NCBI GenBank assembly: GCA_040385525.1
Contig: JAZKHE010000005.1
Coordinates: 186,001 to 250,000 of the forward strand
Length of the DNA: 64,000 nt
Reading direction: 5' to 3'
Source: JAZKHE01 sp040385525
GTDB lineage: Bacteria; Bacteroidota; Bacteroidia; UBA4408
The notes beneath the pieces were generated by a model. That model had not been told where the DNA came from. It made no database searches and saw only the letters and a list, made by a program, of their open reading frames with translations. The first letter of the stretch is position 1. Each line of letters begins with the position of its first letter. A program made the translations under genes and the position numbers. Of the stretch, positions 52,760 to 61,499 are shown piece after piece.

Positions 52760-54280
52760 ATGAGTAACGAGTATAGCGAACAAGAGTTAATAAGAAGAAA
52801 TTCGTTAGAAGAATTAAAAAAGTTGGGCATTGACCCTTATCCTGCTGAAACATTTGATGTAAATGTTAGTGCTGAAGATATTTTAGAAAACTACGAAAGA
52901 GATAAAATAGGATATAAAAGTGTATCAATTGCTGGTAGAATTATGACCCGTAGAATTATGGGAAACGCTTCGTTTGCTGAGATTCAAGACCAATCAGCAC
53001 GTATTCAAATTTATGTTCGTCGCGATGATATTTGTCCAACAGAAGATAAAACTTTATACAACACCGTTTTTAAAAAACTACTTGATATTGGCGATGTTAT
53101 TGGTATAAAAGGATATGTTTTTACAACGCAAGTTGGTGAAATTAGTATACACGTTACCGAATTTAAGTTATTGAGTAAAGCTTTAAAACCATTACCAATT
53201 ACTAAAATTGATGCCGATGGAAAAGTGTTTGATGCCGTTACTGATCCTGAATTTAGATACCGTCAGCGTTATGTTGATTTAATTATTAATCCTGAAGTCA
53301 GAGATACTTTTGTTAAACGTTCTCAGCTCATCACATCGTTAAGAAACACATTTAATAAAAATGGATATTTAGAAGTAGAAACGCCGATTTTACAAGCAAT
53401 TCCAGGTGGTGCAGCTGCTCGTCCTTTTATTACACATCACAATGCTCTAGATATGCCTTTGTATTTGCGTATTGCGAATGAGTTGTATTTAAAACGTTTA
53501 ATTGTTGGTGGATTTGATGGTGTTTATGAGTTCGCAAAAGATTTTAGAAACGAAGGAATGGATAGAACACACAATCCAGAGTTTACCGTTTTGGAAATTT
53601 ATGTAGCTTACAAAGATTACAACTGGATGATGAATTTTACTGAGGAAATGATTGAGCGCGTAGCGCTTGATTTACATGGTAAAACAAAAGTTACTGTAGG
53701 CGATAAAGAAATTGATTTTCAACGTCCGTTTAAACGCGTTACCATGTACGATGCTATAAAAGAGCACACAGGTGTTGATATTAGCGGTATGGACGAAACT
53801 CAATTAAGAAAAGTTTGTAAGGATTTAGGAATACCAGTTGCAGATAGCATGGGTAAAGGAAAATTGATTGATGAAATTTTTGGTGAAAAATGCGAAGGAA
53901 ATTACATTCAACCAACATTTATTACTGATTATCCTGTAGAGATGTCGCCACTTACAAAAAAACACAGAAACAAAGAAGGTTTAGTAGAGCGTTTTGAGTT
54001 AATGGTAAATGGTAAAGAAATTGCAAATGCTTATTCGGAATTAAACGATCCTATCGATCAGTTAGAAAGATTTGAAGAACAACTAAAATTATCTCAAAAA
54101 GGTGATGACGAAGCAATGTTTATTGATCAAGATTTTGTGAGAGCATTAGAATACGGAATGCCTCCAACGGCTGGTTTAGGTATTGGAATAGATAGATTAA
54201 CTATGTTAATGACAAACTCACCTTCTATACAAGATGTATTGTTTTTTCCGCAAATGCGTCCTGAGAAAAAAACAGAATAA
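52760..54280 (+). CDS. lysS: Lysyl-tRNA synthetase, class II
   Basis: 506 residues from the ATG at 52760, which follows a TATATTTG promoter; the open frame extends 29 codons upstream, but those residues would span the promoter and do not match the family. Charges tRNA-Lys. N-terminal OB anticodon-binding domain (YKSVSIAGRIMTRRIMGNASFAEIQD), then class II motif 1 (FVKRSQLITSLRNTFNKNGYLEVETP), motif 2 (FRNEGMDRTHNPEFTVLEIYVAY) and motif 3 (GLGIGIDRLTMLMT). Single gene with its own terminator. Confidence 0.98.
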   Translation: MSNEYSEQELIRRNSLEELKKLGIDPYPAETFDVNVSAEDILENYERDKIGYKSVSIAGRIMTRRIMGNASFAEIQDQSARIQIYVRRDDICPTEDKTLYNTVFKKLLDIGDVIGIKGYVFTTQVGEISIHVTEFKLLSKALKPLPITKIDADGKVFDAVTDPEFRYRQRYVDLIINPEVRDTFVKRSQLITSLRNTFNKNGYLEVETPILQAIPGGAAARPFITHHNALDMPLYLRIANELYLKRLIVGGFDGVYEFAKDFRNEGMDRTHNPEFTVLEIYVAYKDYNWMMNFTEEMIERVALDLHGKTKVTVGDKEIDFQRPFKRVTMYDAIKEHTGVDISGMDETQLRKVCKDLGIPVADSMGKGKLIDEIFGEKCEGNYIQPTFITDYPVEMSPLTKKHRNKEGLVERFELMVNGKEIANAYSELNDPIDQLERFEEQLKLSQKGDDEAMFIDQDFVRALEYGMPPTAGLGIGIDRLTMLMTNSPSIQDVLFFPQMRPEKKTE

Positions 54281-54295
54281 CAAAATGTGTACAAT

Positions 54296-54327
54296 AAAAA
54301 AACCGACTATTTAAGTCGGTTTTTTTA
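54296..54327. terminator. Bidirectional rho-independent terminator
   Basis: AAAAAAACCGACT - ATTTA - AGTCGGTTTTTTT, a 13-bp stem between the convergent lysS and the Ala-rich protein gene, with A and T flanks suited to both directions. Confidence 0.9.
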
Positions 54328-54340
54328 TGCTTGAATTTTT

Positions 54341-56161
54341 TTATTTACCTACCGTAAATCTATTAAACTGAATTTCTGTTATTGATTTTTCATCCATAAA
54401 ACAGTAAATTGCACCATATCGGTAAACTATTTTTTGATAAACAATAGTATCAACTCCTTTTACAATAGTTACTTTTTCAATTGTGCGTTTACCTTCATCA
54501 ATGGTTTCTCTACTTGACGATTCAACATCGTTTTGTCTTTTATTTATAGATTCTGTAAATGCAATAGCATCAGATTTTGTTTTTCTAACTTCTTCTTCTA
54601 ATTCAGCCTTTTTCTGTCTTCTTCTCTCTTCAGCTTCTTCGCGCATTTGAGCTGCTCTTTTAGCTTTTTCTTCATCTGTAGCAGCTAAAGATTTTTTAGC
54701 TTCTTCTGCTTCAGCTAAAGATTGGGCTCTTCGTTTTGCAGCTTCTTCTGCTGCTAACGCAGCTTTACGAGCACTTTCTTCTTTGTCGGCTTCAATTCCT
54801 TTTTTAGAAGTTTCAAGTTCTGCGGCTGCTAAAGCTTTTTTTCTAGCTTCCTCTGTTGCTGCCGATGCTGCTGCTTTTCTCGCATTTTCTTCGTCAACAT
54901 TGGCACTTGCTTTTTTAGAGGCCTCTAACTCTGCTGCTGCTAATGCCGCTTTTTTTCTAGCTTCTTCATCTTGTGCAGATGATGCTTTTTTTCTTGCATC
55001 TTCCTCTGCTGCTGCTAATGCTGCTTTCTTTTTAGCTTCTTCTTCCGCCGCTGCTGCCGATTTTTTCTTTGCTTCTTCTTCTGCCGCTGCTGCCGCTGCT
55101 GCTTTCTTTTTAGCTTCCGCTTCCGCTAATAATTCTGCTTTTTTCTTTGAATCTGATTCTGCTGCCGCTGCTGCCGCTGCTTTTTTAGCTTCTTCTTCGG
55201 CTGCTTTTGCTTTCGCTTTTGCTTCTGCTTCGGCAAGCGCTGCTGCCTTTTTACGTGCTTCTTCAGCTGCTGATGCTTCTGCTGCTTTTCGTTTTGCTTC
55301 AGCTTCCGCAGCAACCGCTGCTTTTTTTCTAGCTTCTTCCTCTGCTGCTAACTGGGCTGCTTTCTTTTTAGCTTCTTCTTCTGCGGCTTTAGCTTTTGCT
55401 TTTGCTTCTTCTGCCGCTTTAGCTTCAGCTAAACGTTTTGCTTCTGCTTCTGCTGCCGCTTTTGCCTTTGCTGCTTCTTCCGCAGCTTTTGCTTTTGCTT
55501 TAGCTTCTTCAGCTGCTTTCGTGTCTGCTAAACGCTTTGCTTCTGCTTCCTCAGCTGCTTTCTTTTTCGCAGCATCTTCTGCTGCTTTTGCCGCCGCTGC
55601 TGCTTGTCCTGCCGCCGCTTTATCTGCTGCTGCTTTTGCTAATTCTTCTTTTTTATGTTCTTCAGCTTTTTTCTCAACTTCTTTCATCGCTTCGGCTAAA
55701 GCGCTTTGTATACTTTTTGTATAATCTACATCATATTCAAATTCATTCGTATTGTTCGAAAAATTAATTTTTGCAACTGGCTGATTAAAGAAAACTGTAT
55801 TTAATCCTTCATATTGTTTAAACAAACTAACATCAAATGCAAACGGAATAAATTCTTCCACTTCTCTTCCTGCAGGAATTTTTGTTGAAATTGTTACTCT
55901 TTTGGTTACGTAACCAGGTTTAGAGAAAGTAATAAGGTAAGTGTTGTTTAAGTCGAGTTCTAAATTAATTTTTTTGGTTTCTGTTAATGTTTGAAAAGGT
56001 TTTCCGTTTTTTTCAATTTTAACAGTTGCACCATCTAAATTTCCTTCTTCAATTTTAAAACGAACAGGCATAATTAGTTGCTGTTGTTGCGCATTTGCAA
56101 CTTCTATACCGCTTAAAAATGCGAATAATAACAGGGCAATATATATGAATTTCGATTTCAA
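54341..56161 (-). CDS. Exported Ala/Lys/Glu-rich coiled-coil (TolA-like) protein
   Basis: About 606 residues. No ATG precedes the signal peptide in frame. I place the start at the TTG at 56161, giving a standard signal (KSKFIYIALLLFAFLSGIEVANA); a TTG ten codons upstream (56191) is the alternative. Residues about 35-110 form a beta domain with KIEKNGKPFQTLTETKK and FSKPGYVTKRVTIS, like carboxypeptidase-regulatory/PEGA folds. Residues about 150-510 are an uninterrupted A/K/E-rich helix with AAEEEAKKKAA-type heptads. The last 60 residues are globular (KVTIVKGVDTIVYQKIVYRYG). Predicted periplasm-spanning structural protein. Repeat-driven length variation is likely. Confidence 0.75.
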   Translation of the reverse strand: MKSKFIYIALLLFAFLSGIEVANAQQQQLIMPVRFKIEEGNLDGATVKIEKNGKPFQTLTETKKINLELDLNNTYLITFSKPGYVTKRVTISTKIPAGREVEEFIPFAFDVSLFKQYEGLNTVFFNQPVAKINFSNNTNEFEYDVDYTKSIQSALAEAMKEVEKKAEEHKKEELAKAAADKAAAGQAAAAAKAAEDAAKKKAAEEAEAKRLADTKAAEEAKAKAKAAEEAAKAKAAAEAEAKRLAEAKAAEEAKAKAKAAEEEAKKKAAQLAAEEEARKKAAVAAEAEAKRKAAEASAAEEARKKAAALAEAEAKAKAKAAEEEAKKAAAAAAAESDSKKKAELLAEAEAKKKAAAAAAAEEEAKKKSAAAAEEEAKKKAALAAAEEDARKKASSAQDEEARKKAALAAAELEASKKASANVDEENARKAAASAATEEARKKALAAAELETSKKGIEADKEESARKAALAAEEAAKRRAQSLAEAEEAKKSLAATDEEKAKRAAQMREEAEERRRQKKAELEEEVRKTKSDAIAFTESINKRQNDVESSSRETIDEGKRTIEKVTIVKGVDTIVYQKIVYRYGAIYCFMDEKSITEIQFNRFTVGK

Positions 56162-56213
56162 ATCTATAAACGATAAAATATAAGCTACCAAAATTAAGCC
56201 AAATTTTTAAATG

Positions 56214-56247
56214 TTTGGCAAAATTATTGTTATTAGTTTTATATTTG
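56214..56247 (+). promoter_or_regulatory. Promoter (TTTG-N22-TATATTTG) for the TPR gene
   Basis: TTTG (56214-56217), 22 bases, TATATTTG (56240-56247). The TPR gene's ATG is 20 bases beyond the box. Confidence 0.6.
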
Positions 56248-56267
56248 AACAAATAATTATTTTAGCT

Positions 56268-56783
56268 ATGAAAAAATTTATTCTATTATCAGTACTTTCT
56301 TTTTGTCTTACTTTAACATCTGTTAAAGCGCAAGATGCTGCCGAGGCTTTATATAAGACTGGCGAAAAATTTGTATTATCTGGCGAGTTCGACAAAGCAA
56401 TTCCTTATTTTGACCAAGCTTTGCAAGCTAATCCAAAACACAAAGCATCTCTATCTAGAAGAGGTTTTTGTAAAGTACAAGGTGGCGATTACAATGGAGC
56501 TATTGCCGATTATACTTTATTGATTGAAACTGAACCTAAAGAAAAGTTTGCGTACTTATCTAGAGGTAGCGCAAAAAACAAATTAGAACAATACGATAGC
56601 GCTATCGAAGATTTTAATAAAGTTTTAGCTATAGATCCAAAAGATACTGAAGCTTTAAATAATAGAGGAGTGGCTAAAAAGAAAAAAGGAGATAAAGCAG
56701 GAGCTTGTGCCGATTGGACTGCCTCAAAAAAATTAGGTAATGGCGATGCTAAATTAATGTTAGACAATAATAAATGTAAATAA
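56268..56783 (+). CDS. Exported TPR protein
   Basis: 171 residues from the ATG at 56268 (MKKFILLSVLSFCLTLTSVKAQ, a clean signal peptide); 19 upstream codons rejected because they overlap the promoter. Three TPR units follow: ALYKTGEKFVLSGEFDKAIPYFDQALQANPKH, ASLSRRGFCKVQGGDYNGAIADYTLLIETEP and AYLSRGSAKNKLEQYDSAIEDFNKVLAIDPKD, then NNRGVAKKKKGDKAGACADWTASKKLGN, a Sel1-like closing repeat. Periplasmic protein-protein interaction scaffold; partner unknown. The next gene starts 1 base after its stop, so they are coexpressed. Confidence 0.88.
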   Translation: MKKFILLSVLSFCLTLTSVKAQDAAEALYKTGEKFVLSGEFDKAIPYFDQALQANPKHKASLSRRGFCKVQGGDYNGAIADYTLLIETEPKEKFAYLSRGSAKNKLEQYDSAIEDFNKVLAIDPKDTEALNNRGVAKKKKGDKAGACADWTASKKLGNGDAKLMLDNNKCK

Positions 56784-56784
56784 T

Positions 56785-57180
56785 ATGAAAATTTCGAAAA
56801 GTATTATAGTTGCAATTTTTGCAATTTCGTTAGGATTGTTTGGTTTTGTTGCTAAACAAGAAGTAGATTATGCCGAATTTGTTAAAAAACACGCAACCTA
56901 TTGGGGACTAAAAGGAACTCAATGTGGTGATTATACTCCCGATTCTTACACTGTAGTTTTAAAAAACACAAGCAAAGACTTATTGGATATAAAAATCGCT
57001 GTTCAAGAAAAAAGCAAAAAATGGAGATGCTTTAATCACGAAAGTGTAGCTTTTAACGATACAATTATAGGTTATGCTTGTACAGGAAATGGAAAATACC
57101 TAAAATGGGTAAAAAAAGCGGGCGATAGAACAACCGTTTTTCCAACCGACCAAGAGGTAAATGACCAATACGCAAAATAA
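56785..57180 (+). CDS. Small exported protein of unknown function
   Basis: 131 residues. N-terminal signal or anchor (MKISKSIIVAIFAISLGLFGFVA), then a compact domain with three cysteines (TQCGDYTPD, WRCFNHE, YACTGNG) and beta-like segments SYTVVLKNTSKDLLDIKIAVQEKSKKWRC. The pattern hints at a small immunoglobulin-like fold with a disulfide, which is inference. Cotranscribed with the TPR protein just upstream, so the two may work together. A terminator follows. Not recognised. Confidence 0.8.
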   Translation: MKISKSIIVAIFAISLGLFGFVAKQEVDYAEFVKKHATYWGLKGTQCGDYTPDSYTVVLKNTSKDLLDIKIAVQEKSKKWRCFNHESVAFNDTIIGYACTGNGKYLKWVKKAGDRTTVFPTDQEVNDQYAK

Positions 57181-57200
57181 AAAGCAAAAATTTGAAGGTT

Positions 57201-57228
57201 AAAAGTCCCGATTTTGGGACTTTTTTCT
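57201..57228 (+). terminator. Rho-independent terminator
   Basis: AAAAGTCCC - GATTTT - GGGACTTTT followed by TTCTTTTTT. It ends the TPR/unknown operon before the ribosomal protein cluster. Confidence 0.88.
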
Positions 57229-57254
57229 TTTTTCACAAATTAATTGTTTATAAT

Positions 57255-57285
57255 TTTGTTAGATTAAAATTTTGTATTACCTTCG
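57255..57285 (+). promoter_or_regulatory. Promoter (TTTG-N19-TACCTTCG) and short leader of rplM
   Basis: TTTG (57255-57258), 19 bases, TACCTTCG (57278-57285), a variant of TAnnTTTG. The leader from about 57292 to the GTG at 57341 can form a small CCC/GGG hairpin and an AGT/ACT stem. L13 operons in Bacteroidota are reported to carry autoregulatory leaders; whether this is one needs a covariance search. Confidence 0.5.
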
Positions 57286-57340
57286 CAACCCCAAATTTAG
57301 GGAAATAAGGATTTGTTATAGTAAAAAAAACTAATCAAAA

Positions 57341-57796
57341 GTGGATACTTTAAGTTACAAAACAGTTTCAGCCAATGCGGCAACTGTAAAAAAAGAGTGG
57401 GTTGTTATTGATGCTCAAAACGAAGTTTTAGGTAGATTATCTTCTATTACTGCGAAATTGCTAAGAGGCAAATACAAAACTAACTTTACACCTCATGTTG
57501 ATTGTGGTGATAATGTAGTTATTATTAACGCTGAAAAAGTAAAATTAACAGGCAATAAAATGGATGATAAAACTTATGTTCGCCATACAGGTTACCCTGG
57601 TGGTCAACGTTTTACTTCTCCAAAAGAGTTGTTAGCTAAACACCCAGAGCGTATTTTAGAAATGGCTATCAGAAGAATGTTGCCAAAAACTAAATTAGGA
57701 AGTGCTTTATACAAAAACTTGCACGTTTACGCAGGTGCTGCTCATCCTCATGAGGCTCAACAACCTAAACAAGTTAATATAAATAATATCAAATAA
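57341..57796 (+). CDS. rplM: 50S ribosomal protein L13
   Basis: 151 residues with a GTG start; MDTLSYKTVSANAATVKKEWVVIDA is the expected N-terminus and no ATG is available nearby. A 50S assembly protein. Core motifs: VLGRLSSITAKLLRGKYKTNFTPHVDCGDNVVIINAEK, YVRHTGYPGGQRF, PERILEMAIRRMLPKTKLG and LHVYAGAAHPHEAQQP. First gene of the conserved rplM-rpsI pair, 5 bases before rpsI. Confidence 0.98.
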   Translation: MDTLSYKTVSANAATVKKEWVVIDAQNEVLGRLSSITAKLLRGKYKTNFTPHVDCGDNVVIINAEKVKLTGNKMDDKTYVRHTGYPGGQRFTSPKELLAKHPERILEMAIRRMLPKTKLGSALYKNLHVYAGAAHPHEAQQPKQVNINNIK

Positions 57797-57801
57797 TTTC
57801 C

Positions 57802-58188
57802 ATGGAAGTAGTAAATACATCAGGAAGAAGAAAAACTGCAGTTGCAAGAATTTACATGCAAAGAGGTAACGGTACTATTACTGTTAACGAAAGAGCAGCT
57901 AACGAATATTTTCCAACAACTACATTGCAATATGTTGTAAACCAAGCTTTTGAAATTACAAAAACTGCTGGTCAATACGATATTAAAGTTAATGTTGATG
58001 GTGGAGGTATTAACGGACAAGCAGAAGCAGTTCGTTTAGCTATATCTAAAGCATTATGCGAAATTAGTGCAGATAATCGTCCTTTATTAAAACCTTTTGG
58101 TTTGTTAACGCGTGATCCAAGAATGGTTGAGCGTAAAAAACCTGGTCAGAAAAAAGCACGTAAAAGATTTCAGTTTAGTAAACGTTAA
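57802..58188 (+). CDS. rpsI: 30S ribosomal protein S9
   Basis: 128 residues, complete. Motifs: SGRRKTAVARIYMQRGNGTITVN, GGGINGQAEAVRLAISKALCE and the basic C-terminal tail GQKKARKRFQFSKR that reaches the P-site tRNA. The invariant final Lys-Arg is present. Cotranscribed with rplM. A hairpin separates it from rpsB. Confidence 0.98.
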   Translation: MEVVNTSGRRKTAVARIYMQRGNGTITVNERAANEYFPTTTLQYVVNQAFEITKTAGQYDIKVNVDGGGINGQAEAVRLAISKALCEISADNRPLLKPFGLLTRDPRMVERKKPGQKKARKRFQFSKR

Positions 58189-58204
58189 TCTTATAGAGAA
58201 ATTA

Positions 58205-58228
58205 AAAGCAGGTTTAAAAGCCTGCTTT
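58205..58228 (+). other. Hairpin between rpsI and rpsB
   Basis: AAAGCAGG - TTTAAAAG - CCTGCTTT, an 8-bp perfect stem with an 8-base loop and no following T run. It may be a weak terminator, processing site or part of an rpsB leader. It starts 17 bases after rpsI. Confidence 0.6.
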
Positions 58229-58263
58229 ACTACATTTAATATAAATTTTGGTAAAACAAAAAC

Positions 58264-59079
58264 ATGTCAAGAGTTAATTACAACGAATTGTTAGAAGCTG
58301 GTGTTCATTTTGGACACTTAAAAAGAAAATGGAACCCAAATATGGCTCCGTATATCTTTATGGAACGTAATGGTATCCATATTATCGACCTTAATAAAAC
58401 TGTTGTTAAGTTAGATGAGGCTGCAAATGCTTTAAAGCAAATTGCAAAATCAGGTAAAAAAATTCTTTTCGTAGCTACTAAAAAGCAAGCTAAAGAAATA
58501 GTTGCAAATGCAGTTACACCTGTAAACATGCCATACGTTACTGAACGTTGGGCTGGAGGTATGTTAACTAACTTTGCTACAATTCGTAAGGCAGTTAAAA
58601 AAATGTCGTCAATCGACAAAATGAAAACTGACGGAACATTCGAAAATATTTCTAAAAAAGAAAGATTATCGGTTGATCGCGAAAGAGAAAAATTAGAGAA
58701 AAACTTAGGAAGTATTTCTGATTTAACTCGTTTACCTGCTGCATTGTTTATTGTAGATATTACTAAAGAACATATTGCTGTTGCAGAAGCAAAAAGATTA
58801 AACATTCCTACTTTTGCTGTTGTTGATACAAATTCTAACCCGAATTTAGTTGACTACGCAATTCCTGCTAATGATGACTCTACAAAATCAATTTCTTTGA
58901 TTATGAGTGTTATTACTAAAGCAATTGAAGAAGGTTTATCTGAAAGAAAAGTAGATAAAGAAAAAGAAGGTGTTGATGCTGAAGAAGCAAAAGCAGCTAA
59001 AGGAGATGATGTTGCAGTTAAAGTAGCTTCATCTAAAGAAAAAGGCGCAAGCGCTGGTGCTAAAAGACCAAGAAAATAA
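58264..59079 (+). CDS. rpsB: 30S ribosomal protein S2
   Basis: 271 residues. N-terminal LLEAGVHFGHLKRKWNPNMAPYIF and IDLNKTVVKLDEA, then TERWAGGMLTNFATIRK, ALFIVDITKEHIAVAEAKRLNIPTFAVVDTNSNPNLVDYAIPANDDS are all S2 signatures. The C-terminal 45 residues are a Lys/Ala/Glu-rich tail (VDKEKEGVDAEEAKAAK) typical of the phylum. Followed 23 bases later by tsf, the universal order. Confidence 0.98.
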   Translation: MSRVNYNELLEAGVHFGHLKRKWNPNMAPYIFMERNGIHIIDLNKTVVKLDEAANALKQIAKSGKKILFVATKKQAKEIVANAVTPVNMPYVTERWAGGMLTNFATIRKAVKKMSSIDKMKTDGTFENISKKERLSVDREREKLEKNLGSISDLTRLPAALFIVDITKEHIAVAEAKRLNIPTFAVVDTNSNPNLVDYAIPANDDSTKSISLIMSVITKAIEEGLSERKVDKEKEGVDAEEAKAAKGDDVAVKVASSKEKGASAGAKRPRK

Positions 59080-59102
59080 TAATTAATTTAAAAGGAATTA
59101 TC

Positions 59103-59936
59103 ATGTCAACTGTAACTATTACTGCTGCAGACGTAAATAAATTAAGACAACAAACCGGAGCTGGTATGATGGATTGCAAAAAGGCTTTAGGTGAGTCTAA
59201 TGGCGATTTTGAAGCTGCGGTTGATTATTTAAGAAAAAAAGGTCAAAAAGTTGCTGCTAATCGTAGTGATAGAGATGCAAAAGAAGGTTTAGTTATTGGT
59301 GCTACTACAGCAGATGGTAAAAAAGCTACTTTAATTTCTCTTAATTGCGAAACAGATTTCGTAGCAATTAACGAAGATTTCGGAAAATTTGCTCAGTCAA
59401 TTTCTGCAGCTTCTATTGCTAATAATGTTAAAACTGTTGATGAGTTAAAAGCATTATCAATTGATGGTGTTAAACTTAGCGATAAGTTAATGGATTATGT
59501 TGCGAAAATTGGCGAAAAAATTGATGTAACTCGTTTTGAAGTTATCGAAGCAGAGTGTGTTGTAGCTTACAATCACCCTGGTAACCGTGTAGCAACAATT
59601 GCTGGATTTAACAAAAAAGTAGATACAGTCGTAGCTAAAGATGTTGCTATGCAAATTGCTGCAATGGCTCCAGTTGCTTTAGATAAAGGTGATGTTGATG
59701 CGTCTATGTTAGAAAGAGAATTAGAAATTGCAAAAGAACAAATTAGAGCAGAAGGTAAACCAGAAGAAATGGTTGAAAAAATTGCTCAAGGTAAAATTGC
59801 AAAATTCTATAAAGAATCAACTTTGTTAAACCAAGAGTTTATTAAAGATGCAAAGAAAACTGTTTCTCAGTATTTAAACGATGCTGAAAAAGGATTAACA
59901 GTTACTGCTTTTAAGCGAATTTCATTAGGAAACTAA
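59103..59936 (+). CDS. tsf: Elongation factor Ts
   Basis: 277 residues. Guanine nucleotide exchange factor for EF-Tu. UBA-like start VNKLRQQTGAGMMDCKKALGESNGDFEAAVDYLRKKG, then the TDFVA motif in LNCETDFVAINEDFGKFA, and the core with VVAYNHPGNRVATIAGF. Complete. A strong terminator follows, closing the rplM-rpsI-rpsB-tsf unit. Confidence 0.98.
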   Translation: MSTVTITAADVNKLRQQTGAGMMDCKKALGESNGDFEAAVDYLRKKGQKVAANRSDRDAKEGLVIGATTADGKKATLISLNCETDFVAINEDFGKFAQSISAASIANNVKTVDELKALSIDGVKLSDKLMDYVAKIGEKIDVTRFEVIEAECVVAYNHPGNRVATIAGFNKKVDTVVAKDVAMQIAAMAPVALDKGDVDASMLERELEIAKEQIRAEGKPEEMVEKIAQGKIAKFYKESTLLNQEFIKDAKKTVSQYLNDAEKGLTVTAFKRISLGN

Positions 59937-59951
59937 TTCAAATATTTTTTT

Positions 59952-59983
59952 AAAAAGAGAGTTTTTAACTCTCTTTTTTTTTT
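59952..59983 (+). terminator. Rho-independent terminator after tsf
   Basis: AAAAAGAGAGTT - TTT - AACTCTCTTTTT, a 12-bp stem followed by a T run. It separates tsf from pyrH. Confidence 0.9.
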
Positions 59984-60012
59984 GCCCAAAATTCTAATAA
60001 AAATAAAGCACT

Positions 60013-60720
60013 ATGAAATATAAAAGAATATTATTAAAACTAAGTGGCGAATCCTTAATGGGTAACAAACAATTCGGAATCGATCAAGACCGTTTAAGTC
60101 AATATGCTTCTGATATTAAAAAATTAGTAGAAAAAGGAATTGAAGTAGCCATTGTAATTGGTGGAGGAAATATTTTTAGAGGAGTTCAAGCCGAACAAGG
60201 CGGTATGGATAGAGTTCAGGGAGATTATATGGGAATGCTTGCTACAGTTATTAATAGTATGGCTTTACAAAGTGCTTTAGAGCAACAACAAGTTAAAACA
60301 AGATTGCTTTCTGCCATAAAAATGGAACAAATTTGCGAGCCATTTATTCGCCGCAGAGCAGTTCGCCATTTAGAAAAAGGTAGAGTTGTAATTTTTGGTG
60401 CTGGAACTGGTAATCCTTATTTTACAACCGATACTGCAGGTGTTTTAAGAGCAATAGAAATTGAAGCCGATGTTGTTTTAAAAGGAACTCGTGTTGATGG
60501 GATTTATACAGCCGATCCCGAAAAGGATAAAACAGCTACTAAATACGATAAAGTTTCGTTTACAGAAGTTTACGAAAAAGGCTTAAACGTTATGGATATG
60601 ACCGCTTTTACACTTTGTAACGAAAATAAATTACCCATAATTGTTTTTAATATGGATAAGCCAGGCAATTTAGATAAATTGATAACTGGAGAACCAATTG
60701 GAACCTTGGTTGAGTTTTAA
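60013..60720 (+). CDS. pyrH: UMP kinase
   Basis: 235 residues, amino-acid-kinase fold. Phosphorylates UMP to UDP. Motifs: RILLKLSGESLMG, VAIVIGGGNIFRG, MDRVQGDYMGMLATVINSMALQ, GTGNPYFTTDTAGVLRAIEI and VLKGTRVDGIYTADPEKD. Full length. 57 bases before frr, the common pyrH-frr arrangement. Confidence 0.98.
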   Translation: MKYKRILLKLSGESLMGNKQFGIDQDRLSQYASDIKKLVEKGIEVAIVIGGGNIFRGVQAEQGGMDRVQGDYMGMLATVINSMALQSALEQQQVKTRLLSAIKMEQICEPFIRRRAVRHLEKGRVVIFGAGTGNPYFTTDTAGVLRAIEIEADVVLKGTRVDGIYTADPEKDKTATKYDKVSFTEVYEKGLNVMDMTAFTLCNENKLPIIVFNMDKPGNLDKLITGEPIGTLVEF

Positions 60721-60777
60721 ACCATTTGTTCAATTCAATTAATAATGGTAAAATTGTGAATTATTTGAAATAAAGCT

Positions 60778-61341
60778 ATGATAGAACAAACACAAGAATT
60801 AACAAAGCAAGTTGAAGAACAAATGCAAAAAGCAATCAATCACTTAGAGACTGATTTGCAAAAAATACGTGCCGGAAAAGCAAATACGCAAATGTTAGAA
60901 GGTGTTATGGTTGAATACTATGGCGCAATGACTCCAATAACTAACGTAGCAAGTTTAAGCACTCCAGATGCGCGTACAATTGTTGTGCAACCTTGGGAAA
61001 AAACTACTTTAACGCCTATTGAAAAAGCAATACAAGCTGCTAATTTAGGATTTAACCCACAAAACGATGGCGTTATAATTCGTATTATAGTTCCGCCACT
61101 AACCGAAGAAAGAAGAAAAGATTTAGTTAAAAAAGCGAAATCTGAAGCAGAAAACTGCAAAGTTTCGTTACGTACTATTCGTAAAACGGCAATGGAATCG
61201 GTTAAAAAAATGCAAAAAGACGGCTTGCCTGAAGATACAGCTAAATCTGTTGAACAAAAAATTCAAACCATTACCGATAATTATTCTGGAAAGGCCGATA
61301 AACACATTGATGCAAAAGAAAAAGAAATACTTACTGTTTAA
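60778..61341 (+). CDS. frr: Ribosome recycling factor
   Basis: 187 residues. Splits post-termination ribosomes with EF-G. LQKIRAGKANTQMLEGVMVEYYGAMTPITNVASLSTPDARTIVVQPW and the helical VPPLTEERRKDLVKKAKSEAENCKVSLRTIRK are canonical. Complete, terminator downstream. Confidence 0.98.
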   Translation: MIEQTQELTKQVEEQMQKAINHLETDLQKIRAGKANTQMLEGVMVEYYGAMTPITNVASLSTPDARTIVVQPWEKTTLTPIEKAIQAANLGFNPQNDGVIIRIIVPPLTEERRKDLVKKAKSEAENCKVSLRTIRKTAMESVKKMQKDGLPEDTAKSVEQKIQTITDNYSGKADKHIDAKEKEILTV

Positions 61342-61362
61342 TTAAAAACAGCCTAAAATTGA

Positions 61363-61398
61363 AAAAGCGAAAACCTAAGTTTTCGCTTTTCTTTTTTT
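61363..61398 (+). terminator. Rho-independent terminator after frr
   Basis: AAAAGCGAAAA - CCTAAG - TTTTCGCTTTT then CTTTTTTT. An 11-bp stem. Confidence 0.9.
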
Positions 61399-61499
61399 CC
61401 TATAGTTAGAATCTAACTATATAACCATGAAAAACATCGAAAAGTAAAAAATAGAAAGTATATTTATAAATCTATTTTTACTAAATCTTACTAATTTAA

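Noticed and set aside
54783..55724. 313-codon open frame on the plus strand rich in Ala, Ser and Phe
   Set aside because: It is the antisense of the A/K/E-rich coiled-coil gene. The repetitive GCT/GCA/AAA codon pattern opens the opposite frame without meaning.
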